From: Enoplolaimus lenunculus | Taxonomy: Eukaryota > Nematoda > Enoplea > Enoplida > Thoracostomopsidae | Direction: 5' to 3' | Assembly (NCBI GenBank): GCA_030248215.1 | Contig: JASANG010001493.1 | Location: 1 to 64,000 of the forward strand | DNA length: 64,000 bases | In this document: positions 49,801 through 61,800 of the stretch, one piece after another | Layout: every line of letters starts with the position of its first letter | Numbering within the stretch: the stretch's first letter is position 1 | The notes under the pieces: generated by a model | Databases searched by the model: none | What the model saw: the letters and a program-made list of their open reading frames with translations, nothing else | What the model was told of the DNA's origin: nothing | Program-made: the position numbers and the translations under genes

Positions 49801-52800
49801 TGTTGACAACAGCAGGTTTTCGCGTATGTTCCCGTTGCCAGCTTCCGCCGGAAATAGATATTCAAGGCACGACATATATATCGTACTTCTTATATTCAAT
49901 ATCACAGGATACGGATACCATCATACATATGTCGTGATGCTCGGAAAGCTATATCTCAATACAAAATCAGCTCATTTTCAACCTCTTAGTTATCATAAAT
50001 ATCAAAAACGACTTTACCACTAAGTAATATATTAATTTTAGAATGATAATCATTTACCATTTTGATTTAAAGTTTTGGTCCATGTAAAAGATCAAGAGCG
50101 GAGCGTTATTCGGTTCACTAGAATACTGTAAGCTTAAGCTTTAGATTAATTTTTTTTTGTTTAGGCTCCGGCTTACACTGCAAAAATTGGTGAGTCAAAT
50201 TGACTCACTGCGAAATAGGCTTTTCCTGACTACACAAACTGAGTCAAAATTCGAATCCGCCAGAGTCAAATTCGACTAAATGAGTCGCTCAGTGAGTCAA
50301 ATTTGACTCAGGCTGAGTCGAATTTTGACTCAGTTTGTGTATTCAGGAAAAGCCTATTTCGCAGTGAGTCAATTTGACTCACCATTTTTTGCAGTGTCGG
50401 CTTAAGCATAAGCTGATTCTGATATTTTAGGCTTAGGCTTCGTAATATGCTTATATTACTGTTCCGCCGCTATTTTATACATAGGTCAAACGCCGATATT
50501 TTACGTCATCTGCGACGATGCAACTTTTATGCTTATAAGTATTTCTTTTCAATAATTGGTCAAGCGCACATGCAGTGCATATAAATATTCCCGTTTGCTA
50601 ATATATATAATAAATTGCAGCAAATTGTTTTAATAGGCTTAAGCTTAGGCTTACCGTATTGACCCGAATAAGAGGGGGACTGATATTTATTTGGCCTCTC
50701 CAGAGGGTACCCACCCTGTTATTCGGTTACGGACTGTTATTTATTTTTAACACACGCTCCGCCGCCCTTCGTTACTGTTATATATCCGGAACTGCAACTA
50801 TCCGTTAACGTATATTTGTCTCGTTTCAATAGTTTGAGCGATAATAAAAGGTTATACTTAGTAATGTACTTTCAAAATTTAAGTAGACGTTAAAGTTTCG
50901 AACTCAAATTATTTGGTCCTGGAGTCATTTATGTGCTACAGTTAGGGTTAATTGACATTTATGGACTCTAGTTAGGGTTTAGGCACTCTATCCGCTTACG
51001 GACTTTTATTTGGGATACGGACTCCTATTGATTCGGACCCAAAATGGGGACCTCCCCCCTCTTATTACGCCCCCTCTTATTCGGGTCAATACAGTAGGCT
51101 TAGGCTTAGCCTTAGGTTAAAATAAAGTTTACCTATTTAAGCTAAGGCTTAGCCATTAGCTCAAGGTTGAGGTTTAGGAATAAATAAAAATATAGGAGAA
51201 ATGCGTTTGATTCAAACTTAGCATTTAGTATGCGGGTTAAACAGACAACTGCCACGGAGCACAACAACAAAGGTATATGTTGTATATGTCAAATATCTTT
51301 CAAAGAATGTTTCATCGACACAGTAGCAGGCTCGTAGCCAGGTCACTTTCCCAGGGGGCTAAACATTTTTCAGCTGTAGCATACAAGATGTTTTCGTTGA
51401 CTTTAATACAAGCAAGGTTAAAAAATTTTCTAGAGACGCCAAAATTTTTCTCAGGTACGCTGAGCCCATCTGCTTACCCCTTGGCTAAGGACCTGTGTCG
51501 TAGTACGAAAATTCTAGACCTCTTCGCTTTCAATTATATATTAAGCTATTTGGTCTGATCTATCAAGGTTGGGTACCGGAACACATCAAACGCAATACTT
51601 ATCTGTATATAAACTATGCTTTATCAAGTGTCACGGAGTGTTGATATATATTTCACATGTGGGGGATGTTAAAGAGTTTGCCATACAGAATTCGGCCCAT
51701 GTTACTTTAAGGGGCGTAACAGTAGATTAAGCGTATTGCTAAGCCTAAGCCTAAGCCTAAGCCTAAGCCTAAGCCTAAGCCTAAGCCTAAGCCTAAGCCT
51801 AAGCCTAAGCCTAAGCCTAAGCCTAAGCCTAAGCCTAAGCCTTAGCCTAAGCCCGAGACTAAGCCTAAGACTAAGCCTAAGCCTAAGTCTAAGCCTATGA
51901 CTAAGCCTAAGCCTAAGCCTAAGCCTAAACCTTAGCCTAAGCCTAAGTCTAAGCCTAAGCCTAAGCCTAAGCCTAAGCATAAGCCAAAACCTAAGCCTAA
52001 GCCTAAGCCAAAACCTAAGCCTAAGCCTAAGCCTAAGCCTTCGAAAAAAATGTAATCTAGAATCTAAACCTACTCTTTTATGGACCCACCAAAAACCTGG
52101 ACGCCACTTAAAGTAACGTTAACCCAGAATTCTGTAGTCAACAAAAACAACAAATTTAGTGAGTAAATTTAATAATAAATTTGGTTCTTTAACAGTCGAT
52201 CATCATTCTTCAACAAGAGTATGCAACTGGGAACATTCTGTGCATGAAAGAATTGAATCAGCACACGTTGTGTTTTTCTTACTCGCCAATATAAGTTGCG
52301 TGCCCTTGTCAAACAGTGATCATCAACCTTTATAGTTTTAGTACAGGGGCGTATTAAAACCCACTATTTCATCTAATGATGAGGGTAGGTAATACTTCAA
52401 TAAATTATCTGATGCGAATATACGTGACGAACAAGAACACTGTAAATTCCAGTGAGTTGATTTTCAAATTCACAGTTTGAGCTTTGAATTAGGTCTTTCA
52501 GAACTCAGAATTCTAAATTGATTGAACTCATTCCGAGTTAATTAATCAACTCGCCTGGAAATCGTCGCAGAGGCAGTTAATGTTTACTGTCTTTAACTCA
52601 GAAATAACCAGAAAAACAGCAGGAGATAACTTTGACTTCAGTAAAGAACTGTGTCGGTTACACCCCTCAACGAATTTCGTGACGGTACCTGTGGGATATA
52701 TTCTATACGCCCCTGGTTTTAGTTAAACTATTAAGTGCCCCCATGTTGCGGCCAAGCATACACTGAGTACACTTACGGCCTGGAGGCTGCTCAGTGATTG

Positions 52801-55800
52801 GTGAAATTGGTCCTAGGGTGCCAGGACCAGGTGTAGTGATGAGTGGAGGCGCAGTCGTAGTGGATAATTGTGTCGTAGTGATAACCGCTGGGGTTCCTAT
52901 AACGGTTTCGCCATTAAACCTTCCAGCTTTACTTTTTAGTACACTGTAAATTGCAATGAGTTGATTTTAACTCAGAATGGCTTGAATCACTCAGTCTGAG
53001 TTAGGACTATCAGAAGCCACAATTCTGAGTTGATTCAACTCATTCTGATTTAGTTAAGCAACTCACCCGGAGTCAACTCAACTCACAGTGAGATTCAAGT
53101 CAACTCAGAGTGAGTTAAAGTTTACTATTAAAAACTCAGAAATAACTCACTTTCCGTCTGAGTTGAACTCATTGTAATTTACAGTGTAGATTTAGGCTTG
53201 CGCTATACTTGACGTACGGCGCCGTCCGTCACCGTTCGTACGATAAGTTATCGTACGTGAGTTATTAGCGTACGATACCGTACGACAGCGTCGTACGGGT
53301 GACGAACGGCGCCGGACGGAGACGCACGGTGACGAACGGCGCCGTACGACTTACGGACGGCGCCGGACGTCCACAAAAGTGTAGCGCAATCCTAATGGTT
53401 TCAATATTAATTAATTGTTTGGAAGAAAACAAAAAATTATAAATTCGAAAAATTTAGAGAATTGATATTTTTGAAATTTTACACTAAAAGTGTTTTGAAA
53501 ATGTGCTCTCATAGGCCCATATTCTCAAATGTGTATAAAAACTATCATCATTTAGTAATAGGTTCCCAAACTCACTAACCTTTGCAGTTATTGAACTTAT
53601 AAATAGCAAAAAGTAGAGCAAGTAATTTGTGAAAAATGTACTGACGTCGCCAGAGTCAAACGTGTTTGACTCAGTTTGTGTAGTCTGGAAAAGCCTATTT
53701 CTGAAACAGTCAATTTGACTCCCCAGTTTTTGCAGTATAGTTGAAATAGGTTAGAACTTAGAAATACACACAGCAAAACACTGTGTCGGTCCTTAATCAA
53801 AGGCTGGCTAAACAATGAAAACAGCATATAATGCATCGTCCACAATAACTTGCGTATGTGATGTCAATGAGTATTGCTACGAAATTAAGTTTGTATGACT
53901 TCAAAATAATGGTTTAACAAAGACTACAGTGACAGGAAATTGCGACATCGAAAGACGTATTTACGCCAAAAGCAGCTAAAAAAGCTTGTAAGTATTACAG
54001 GCCAGTTTCTCTTTCAAGCCAATTCCTGCCACTGAAGGAATTGGCGTTCAGAGAAATTATCTGGCTGATTACTCCGGAGTCAATATTGGCTTAGACCAAT
54101 TTTAGACGGGCAGACGAAATTGACCTGAGAGGGATATTTCTCTGTGACACCGGCTGGTCTGTGACACAAATTTCCATGGGTCGAGGAAGATTAAGTCGCA
54201 GGGTTTGTGCAGAGTTAAAAAAATCATGAACGGATAAAACTTACGAATTTCCGGTGTCGTCACAGGTGGAAACGTAAACGGTTCCGGCGTAGTTGTTCGA
54301 CCTCCTGGTCTGTCGGTAATAATTGGCGTTATCGGTGGAAACAACGTTACAGGAGGGCGTGGGGTAGTGAATCTTGGGCCAGGAGTGAACGGTGGAAATG
54401 TGATTGGAGGACGAAATGTGGTTACGGTAATTGAACCACGACAGCATTGGCCAATGCGAGGCTCACATCGGTAGCCTATTGGACAGTTTGCATCAGTTGA
54501 ACAACGTGTTTGCAGAGGTACACTGCCATCTGGACAAGTGGTTGCTGAAATTTTGAAGTAGTAAACCTTGAATTTAAATTCAAATTGGGATCTAAATTTG
54601 AAAAATCTGGCCCCGTAGCTAAAGCCGAACACGGGAGAGGGGCACAGCTCACCATAAATTACAATGAGTTGAGAAATCAATTCAGTCAGGAAACATTAAC
54701 TCACTGCAAGTTGAGTTAATTCTCACTCTGGGTTGAGTTGACTCTGGGTGAGTTGATTAATTAACTCAGAATGAATTGAATCGACACAAAATTCTGAGTT
54801 CTGATAGTCTTAACTCAAGACTTAGTGATCCAGCTCAATCTGAGTTAAAATCAACTCATTGAAATTTACAGTGCACCTAGAAAAAGCGTGGTGGTTATAT
54901 TAAAAATTTCAAAACTCGTCGGTAAATTATGCGAAATCAAAGGTCACCGCATATTCAAGCTGAAATTTTTTTCGGCTCCGTCCAATATGTGGATTTGGCT
55001 ACGCGGGCCGGTAAAATCACACGCCAGCTATCGTCAGTTAAGCTATTGGTGCTTGCAAAATGAAACCTGTATTCCAGCTATAATAGCAATAATGCAACAA
55101 TATTGGCATCTGAATCAAAATAAAAACATAAAAACAAAGCAACAAAAAATAAATACAAAATAAAAAACATAAAAAACATAAAACTAAAAATTCTAAAAAA
55201 ATTACAGTTTATGTGCTAAACTCAAAGGCATATAGTAACAAAGCTAAAGGTCATACACCTTTACCTTTATAATAGAATTACAAAAACTTGATCGCGATTC
55301 CTATTAACAGTCTGATTCTGACAAAAAGATATGATTCCGATTCCGCTTCCGACAAAATTTAGTTCCGGTTGGAACCCTGGTTATTAGGTTACAGACTGAT
55401 ATTTATTTTTCAAACCCGTCCGCTGTTATTTGGGCCACGCAACTTTCAATTATTACAGCCATTTGGTTAAGTTCGTACTTTACGAATATACTGTCAAGTC
55501 TCTGAGTATGCCACAATGGATAAATATAGTTAACGTATAGTTTGAGTGATCAGATTCTGTTGTGAACTTAATTTGGTCGAGGAAGTATTTATACAATCTA
55601 AATTGAGCAGTTGACATTTAGGGTTGCGCTATACGTGAAGTCTGGCACCGTCCGTCACCATAATTGTACGCTAGTTATTTGCGTACAATACCGCACGGTG
55701 ACGGACAGCGACGAAACGGTGATGGACGGCGCCGTACGGGTGACGGGCAGCGCCGTACGGGAGACAGACAGCGCCGTACGGGTGACGAGCAGCGCCGCAC

Positions 55801-58800
55801 GTCAAGAAAAGTATAGCGCAACCCTTATGAAGACTAATTAGTAATCTAGGACTTTATCTATTTACGGACTCAAATTAGACGGATAGACCCTGATGTAATG
55901 CATGATCCACAATAAAGGAGTGACTCTGTGGTGGAAAACTTCCAGTCATTCCGACAAATTAACAAATTTATAAAATATTTTATTTTAGTTTGCAAACTGA
56001 ATTTCAAAATTTTTGATAAATTTATCACAAGAGAAACTCCCCTCATTATAATCAGTTTCAATTCGTGATGATATATTAATGAATTTAATTTCAATTTGCA
56101 AACTGACTGTATTAATGTGGTGTGAAACACAGCGTGCAGAAATTGAACGATTGTAAAATTTGTAATTTCAAAAGAAACTAAAATAAAAAGTCTTAAAAAA
56201 TTTTAAATTACCCGGAATGGATTTTTCCACAAGTGTTTCAAACTGAATTCCGTGTTCCACCACCGTGTCGACTCCTTACGGTGGACACAGCATAAACTCA
56301 CAATACAGACCCCCTCGATTTTTATTACACCCTCTTATACGAGCCACTATCGATGTGGGGGGGTGACAATAATATGAAAAATGTCAATAATTTATGCCAG
56401 CTATTTTGTCTTTCGTAAAGGATCCATGTTGGGGTTCTTGCGGAACGGTCTCTTGAGGGAACTTACGGATTGGTGGTTGTATCGTTCCAGATCGACAACA
56501 ATATCCAATGCCCTGTGGACAATAGTATCCTTGTGGACAGTCCGAGTTGACCGTACATTTGTTGAGTAGTGACGGTGTGTTATCAGGGCAAACTCCTGTA
56601 ATTTGCAATAAATATCCTCGTTCCATACGGAAGCAAGTTGAATCATAAACCGGAGCTGTTTGAGGGTATTTTAGTTCCTAAGCCTAAGCCTAAGAATGAG
56701 CTTACACATATTAGCTTAATGTAAGCAAAAAAATTTGTCTAAAGCTTAAACTTGCTCTATTACAGTTGTGCACAAAAACTTTCTGATGCTGATCGTTTCA
56801 TCGGCCATAGCTTGAGGTAGTGTGATATTTTAGTAATAATTTAATGAGGGTAAAGCTTAATAATGTTCAAGAAATACATTTTGGATTCTAAGCCGAACTA
56901 AGATTTGTTCAAATCAGACAGCGGACAACATAAAATGTGGCAGCTAACAAATGAATTATAGCTAAAACTAAAATATTTATGTGCACAAAAGCGGAAAGCA
57001 CAAAAGCGTATTAGACAACGTAACTTTACTATAAGAACAAGCGTTCGAAACCTTACAAACAAACCAAATTTTGTCTCAATTGTCAGATTTTGAATTGGCG
57101 TTGAGGTTAGCAGGTATCGTGCCTTCGGCTCTAACCGCTACCACCAATAGAAATATTAAAACAACCCCGAAGCAAACTCATTTTTTGTCGTTGAATTTAT
57201 GTAACCTTGGTGCGAATATGGCTTCAAATCAAAATATTGAGTTCAACGTAAATATGTTTATAAAACTCAAAATTTTCACGAAAAAAACACGAAATTCTTA
57301 CACTTCCGGGACAGATTTAAGATTAGGCTTAGGTTTAGGCTTAGGTTTAAGGCATTTTAATTGGCATATTCAAGTTTAATGATTGCTGTTTAGTTTAAAG
57401 CATAGTCAACGCAGCAATAAAGCGGCATGCACAAAGTAGTTTTAAGCTTCAGTGTTATTTGGTACTTACGAACGGTCTCTAATGATGGTACGTAAGAAAA
57501 TGCTTGTTTCAACTGTTGAACAAATATTTCTGTAATATTTTTAAATTAAAATTTAAAATATGTTTGACCTTACAGGGTCCGTATTCTCAACTGTATATAA
57601 CACATATTACCAGTTGGTAATAGGTCTTGTAAAACTTTCGCACCAGTCAATGTTGGGCCTAAAAATCTAGCACATTTTTCGCATTTTATATGCCGTAGTC
57701 CTATACCAATTTTGAGATCAACAATTGCAATAGTTTGTGAGTTTGAAAACCTATTACTAACTGATGATAGTTTCTATACACAGTTTTGAGAATACGGGCG
57801 CAAGTTGCAGTTGCAACAAGCTCTCGCTGCAAAAATTTGCACGTGTAAAAATGTGGTTTGAGATTTGAATCATCATTAAAATGCAGGAGTTGGTTGGCTC
57901 GGAATTAGAAACGGTGTAAACATAAACCATCAAGTAGGAAAAATATACCCGGAGAGCTATGCATTTCCTGCTCAATTACATTTTGCACGACCGTTGAGGG
58001 TCGCAAGGGCGTTGCTAGATTTTCATTTTGAAAAGGACCAAACACGTCTAAACCTTGTTTGCAAGCGAGATTATCGGGCGCACGCCTGTCAGCTCCAATG
58101 AGTCTATTATAACCAACTCAGAGACAGAGAATGAGTTATTTTTGGTCATTTTTGAAAAATTATATATGGCTTTTTAAGGACAGCAACAATCGAAGAAAAA
58201 AACGCAGATAAGGTCGGTAACTGGTAAAGGAATTTTGCGCGGGTAAAAACGAGTAACGGGTAAAGGAATTTTGCGCGGGTAAAAACGGGTTACGGGTAAA
58301 CGAATTTTGCGCGGGTAAAAACGGGTAACGGGTAAACGAATTTTGCGCGGGTAAAAACGGGTAACGGGTAAAGGAATTTTGCGCGGGTAAAAACGGGTAA
58401 CGGGTAAACGAATTTTGCGCGGGTAAAAACGGGTAACGGGTAAACGAATTTTGCGCGGGTAAAAACGGGTAACGGGTAAACGAATTTTGCGCGGGTAAAA
58501 ACGGGTAACGGGTAAACGAATTTTGCGCGGGTAAAAACGGGTAACGGGTAAACGAATTTTGCGCGGGTATACTCGCGGGTAAAAACAATAAAATTTCCGC
58601 GGGTAAAGCGTAACGCGGTTAAAAAATCTTTACCCACTTACACTTCTGGTAGCGATTGCAATTACATGTTTTACCGCTGCTGAAACGCACGTATGAATAT
58701 ACATTTAGATTTACGTTAGCTTGTAATGAAATTTATTGCAATCAACAATTTCAGAAGTCAGGATAGCGCTCTACTTGTCGTGAGTCGCCCCATCTCAAAA

Positions 58801-61800
58801 AACTTTGGTGTGCAAATTAACTTTGCTGTGCCATGCGCAATAGTCGTGTGTTCCAGTACACTGCAAAAAATGGTGAGTCAAATTGACTCGCTTCGAAATA
58901 GGCTTTTCCGGACTACACAAACTGAGTCAAAATTTGACTACGCCGGAGTCAAACTCGACTTAATGAGTCGCTCAGTGAGTCAAATTTAACTCTGGCGGAG
59001 TCGAATTTTGACTCAGTTTGTGAGTCGGGAAAAGCCTATTTCGGGGAGAGTCAATTTGACTCACAATTTTTTGCAGTGTACGTTGCCGGACGGTGTAAGA
59101 TAATCTGGGGTTAATTGTAAATTCCGTTAGGGATAAAAAACCCAAGTAAATCCAACACTGCAAATTTCAGTGAGTTGATTTTAACTCAGAATGAGTTGAA
59201 TCACTCAGTCTGAGTTAGGACTATCAGAACTCACAATTGTGAGTTTATTCAACGCATTCTGATTTAATTAATCAACTCACCCAGAGTCAACTTAACTGAG
59301 AATCAACTCAACTCAGAGTGAGTTAATGTATACTGATTTTAATTCAGAAATAACCAACTCGATAGCTGAATTGATTAATCAACTCATTGGAATTTACTGT
59401 GAACGATACGATTAAAGTAATAAACGGACGACGCCGGTCGATGCCGGACGATGCCGTCCGACATTAAAAAAGCCGAAATGTATAGCGTCGCCTTTAGACT
59501 TACTCGAAGAATCAGGACAGCAAATATTGGCGTTTGGAAGGCACGCAAAACCATTTGGGCATTGTTCTTGCGTTGTACAAACAATCGGAACTGTTATTGA
59601 GCCTGGACAAGCTAAAATTGAAAAAAAAAATTTATTTATTAATAAATTTAAAAATGTACCAAAATTTAAGGAAGTAGTTCAATGCGAGTGATTGTCACCA
59701 TGGATTGAATTTTAGTTGAAACAAAATTTTCAAACCGAATATTGCAGCTTAGGCATACTAACTTTAGTCTAAATTTTTAATTATAGACTCATGATGCTTC
59801 GTATAAAAGCAAAGTTCGTACTTTCTAGTTATGACAATGGCTCAGCTTTGGCGTTCGTTTTGATAGAAAAGTGAAGTATATATTTAAGTCGGCGACTTCA
59901 AGCAATTTACTTAAATGTAACTTAAGTAGACTGAAGTAGATACTTAAGTAAGATTTCAGAATCCCAGCCAACATACGTTATTATCCTTGTTTTTATCCCT
60001 TAAATCCCCGCAAACGGCAACATTTAAGTGTATTTGGAAATCGTACATACGACCGGTCTTACAATTCCTAAGTTGGATATTCACGCCTTAAAATCGATAC
60101 AAAGTCGTCGAACTTTGTGCAATGCGCAGAAATGTTAGCGAATGCGAAAAAAACTGTATGCCAGTCTTTCAATTATAGAACAACCGCGTCTGTACGCGAA
60201 TGAAGCTATTGTAAACAAAGTATGCTCATTGTAAATTTCAATGAGTTGATTAATCAATTCAGCTAGCGAGTTTGTTATTTCTGAATTAATATCAGCAAAC
60301 ATTAACTCACTCAGAGTTGTGTTGACTCTGGGTAAATTGATTAATTAACTCACAGAATGAATCGAATCAACTCAAAATTCTGAGTTTTGATTGTCTCACG
60401 TCAGACTGCGTGATTCAACTCATTCTGAGTTAAAATCAACTCACTGGAATTTACAGTGCTTTACAGTGGTCCAAAACATATATGTGGGGTATTCCAGCTT
60501 TAATTATATAGACCAGGAAACAGGACGACGTCTAAAATGTTTTAATTTCATTACTAACTGGAATGAAGAGCTTAGGATCGACTGGTAAGATTGGATTGAA
60601 TCGACTCGCTTGGGTTTAGAAGATTAAGATTCGACCTTGTTATGGAGTTCAAGATCGGAAATCGATTCACTGTAAATTCCAGTGAACTTGATTTTAACTC
60701 AGAATGAGTTGTATCACTTAGTCTGAGTTAGCACTATCATAACTCAGCATCTTGAGTTGATTCAATTCATTCTGAGTTAATTAATCAACTCACCCAGAGT
60801 CATCTCAACTCAGAGTGAGAATTAACTCAACTAAGAGCGAGTTAATGTTTACTGATATTAATTCAGAAATAACCAACTCGCTAGTTGAATTGATTTATCA
60901 GCTCAGTGGAATTTGCAGTGCGAAAGTTGACCCGCTAGACTGTAAATTTCAGTGAGTCGATTTTAAGTCAGAATGAGTTAAATCCACTCAGAAGTCGGAG
61001 CTCTGAATTAGGTCCTTCAGAACTCAGAAATCTGAACTGAATGAACTCATTCTGAGCTGGTCAATCAACTCAAACGAAATTATATCAACTCAGAGCGAGT
61101 TAATGTTTACCATTTTTAACTCAGAAATAACCAGAAATGACTAATTCGCTGTCTGAATGTTTGAAATATTGCATTTAACTCATTTGAATATTAATACAGT
61201 GCTTGCTCGTAGTTGCGACCCCTGAAGCGGGGGTCAATGGATACCACCATCGAAACCCGAGTAAAATTTAACATTTCAATTTGAGTTGATATTAAGTTTA
61301 ACCTTTCTTTTACCAATTATTCACTGTAAATTCCAATGAGTTGATTAATCAATTGAGCTGTCGAGTCAGTTATGAAATCAGTGAACATAAACTTACTCTC
61401 GAGTTGAGTTGGTCTCCACTCTGAGTTGGCTTAACTTTTGCGAGTTGAACTAACTCAGAATGAGCTGAATCAACTAAAAATTGTGAGTTCAGGTAGTCCT
61501 AAGTAGGACTGTGTGATTCAAATCATCTGAGTTAAAATCAACTTACTGAAACTTAAAGAATACTTTAGCATAACAAGATAGAATTTGGATGGGGGGGGGG
61601 CGAATTCGATGGTTTCTCTCTGTGGGAAAGCGCCGGCGGACTTGTAAACGTACTTGGAGGCTTTGGAGGTCCACCGCTGCCGCAACATCCGCCTGCGATG
61701 CATATTTGGCTTAAAGGGCATGCGCCAATGGTGCAGAGGCTTTTCGCAGCGTATCCGGACGGGCACGTTGCTGAAACGAAATATATACATACATACATAC

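Noticed and set aside
51737-52045. A true chromosome end or telomere fusion
   Set aside because: The array is enclosed by terminal inverted repeats and an 8-bp duplication, and the modular gene continues on both sides.
58200-58575. CRISPR-like regular array
   Set aside because: Units are contiguous with no variable spacers, and the genome is animal-type.
58160-58637. Frames of FLPAQNSFTRYP repeats
   Set aside because: 36-bp minisatellite, open in several frames at once.
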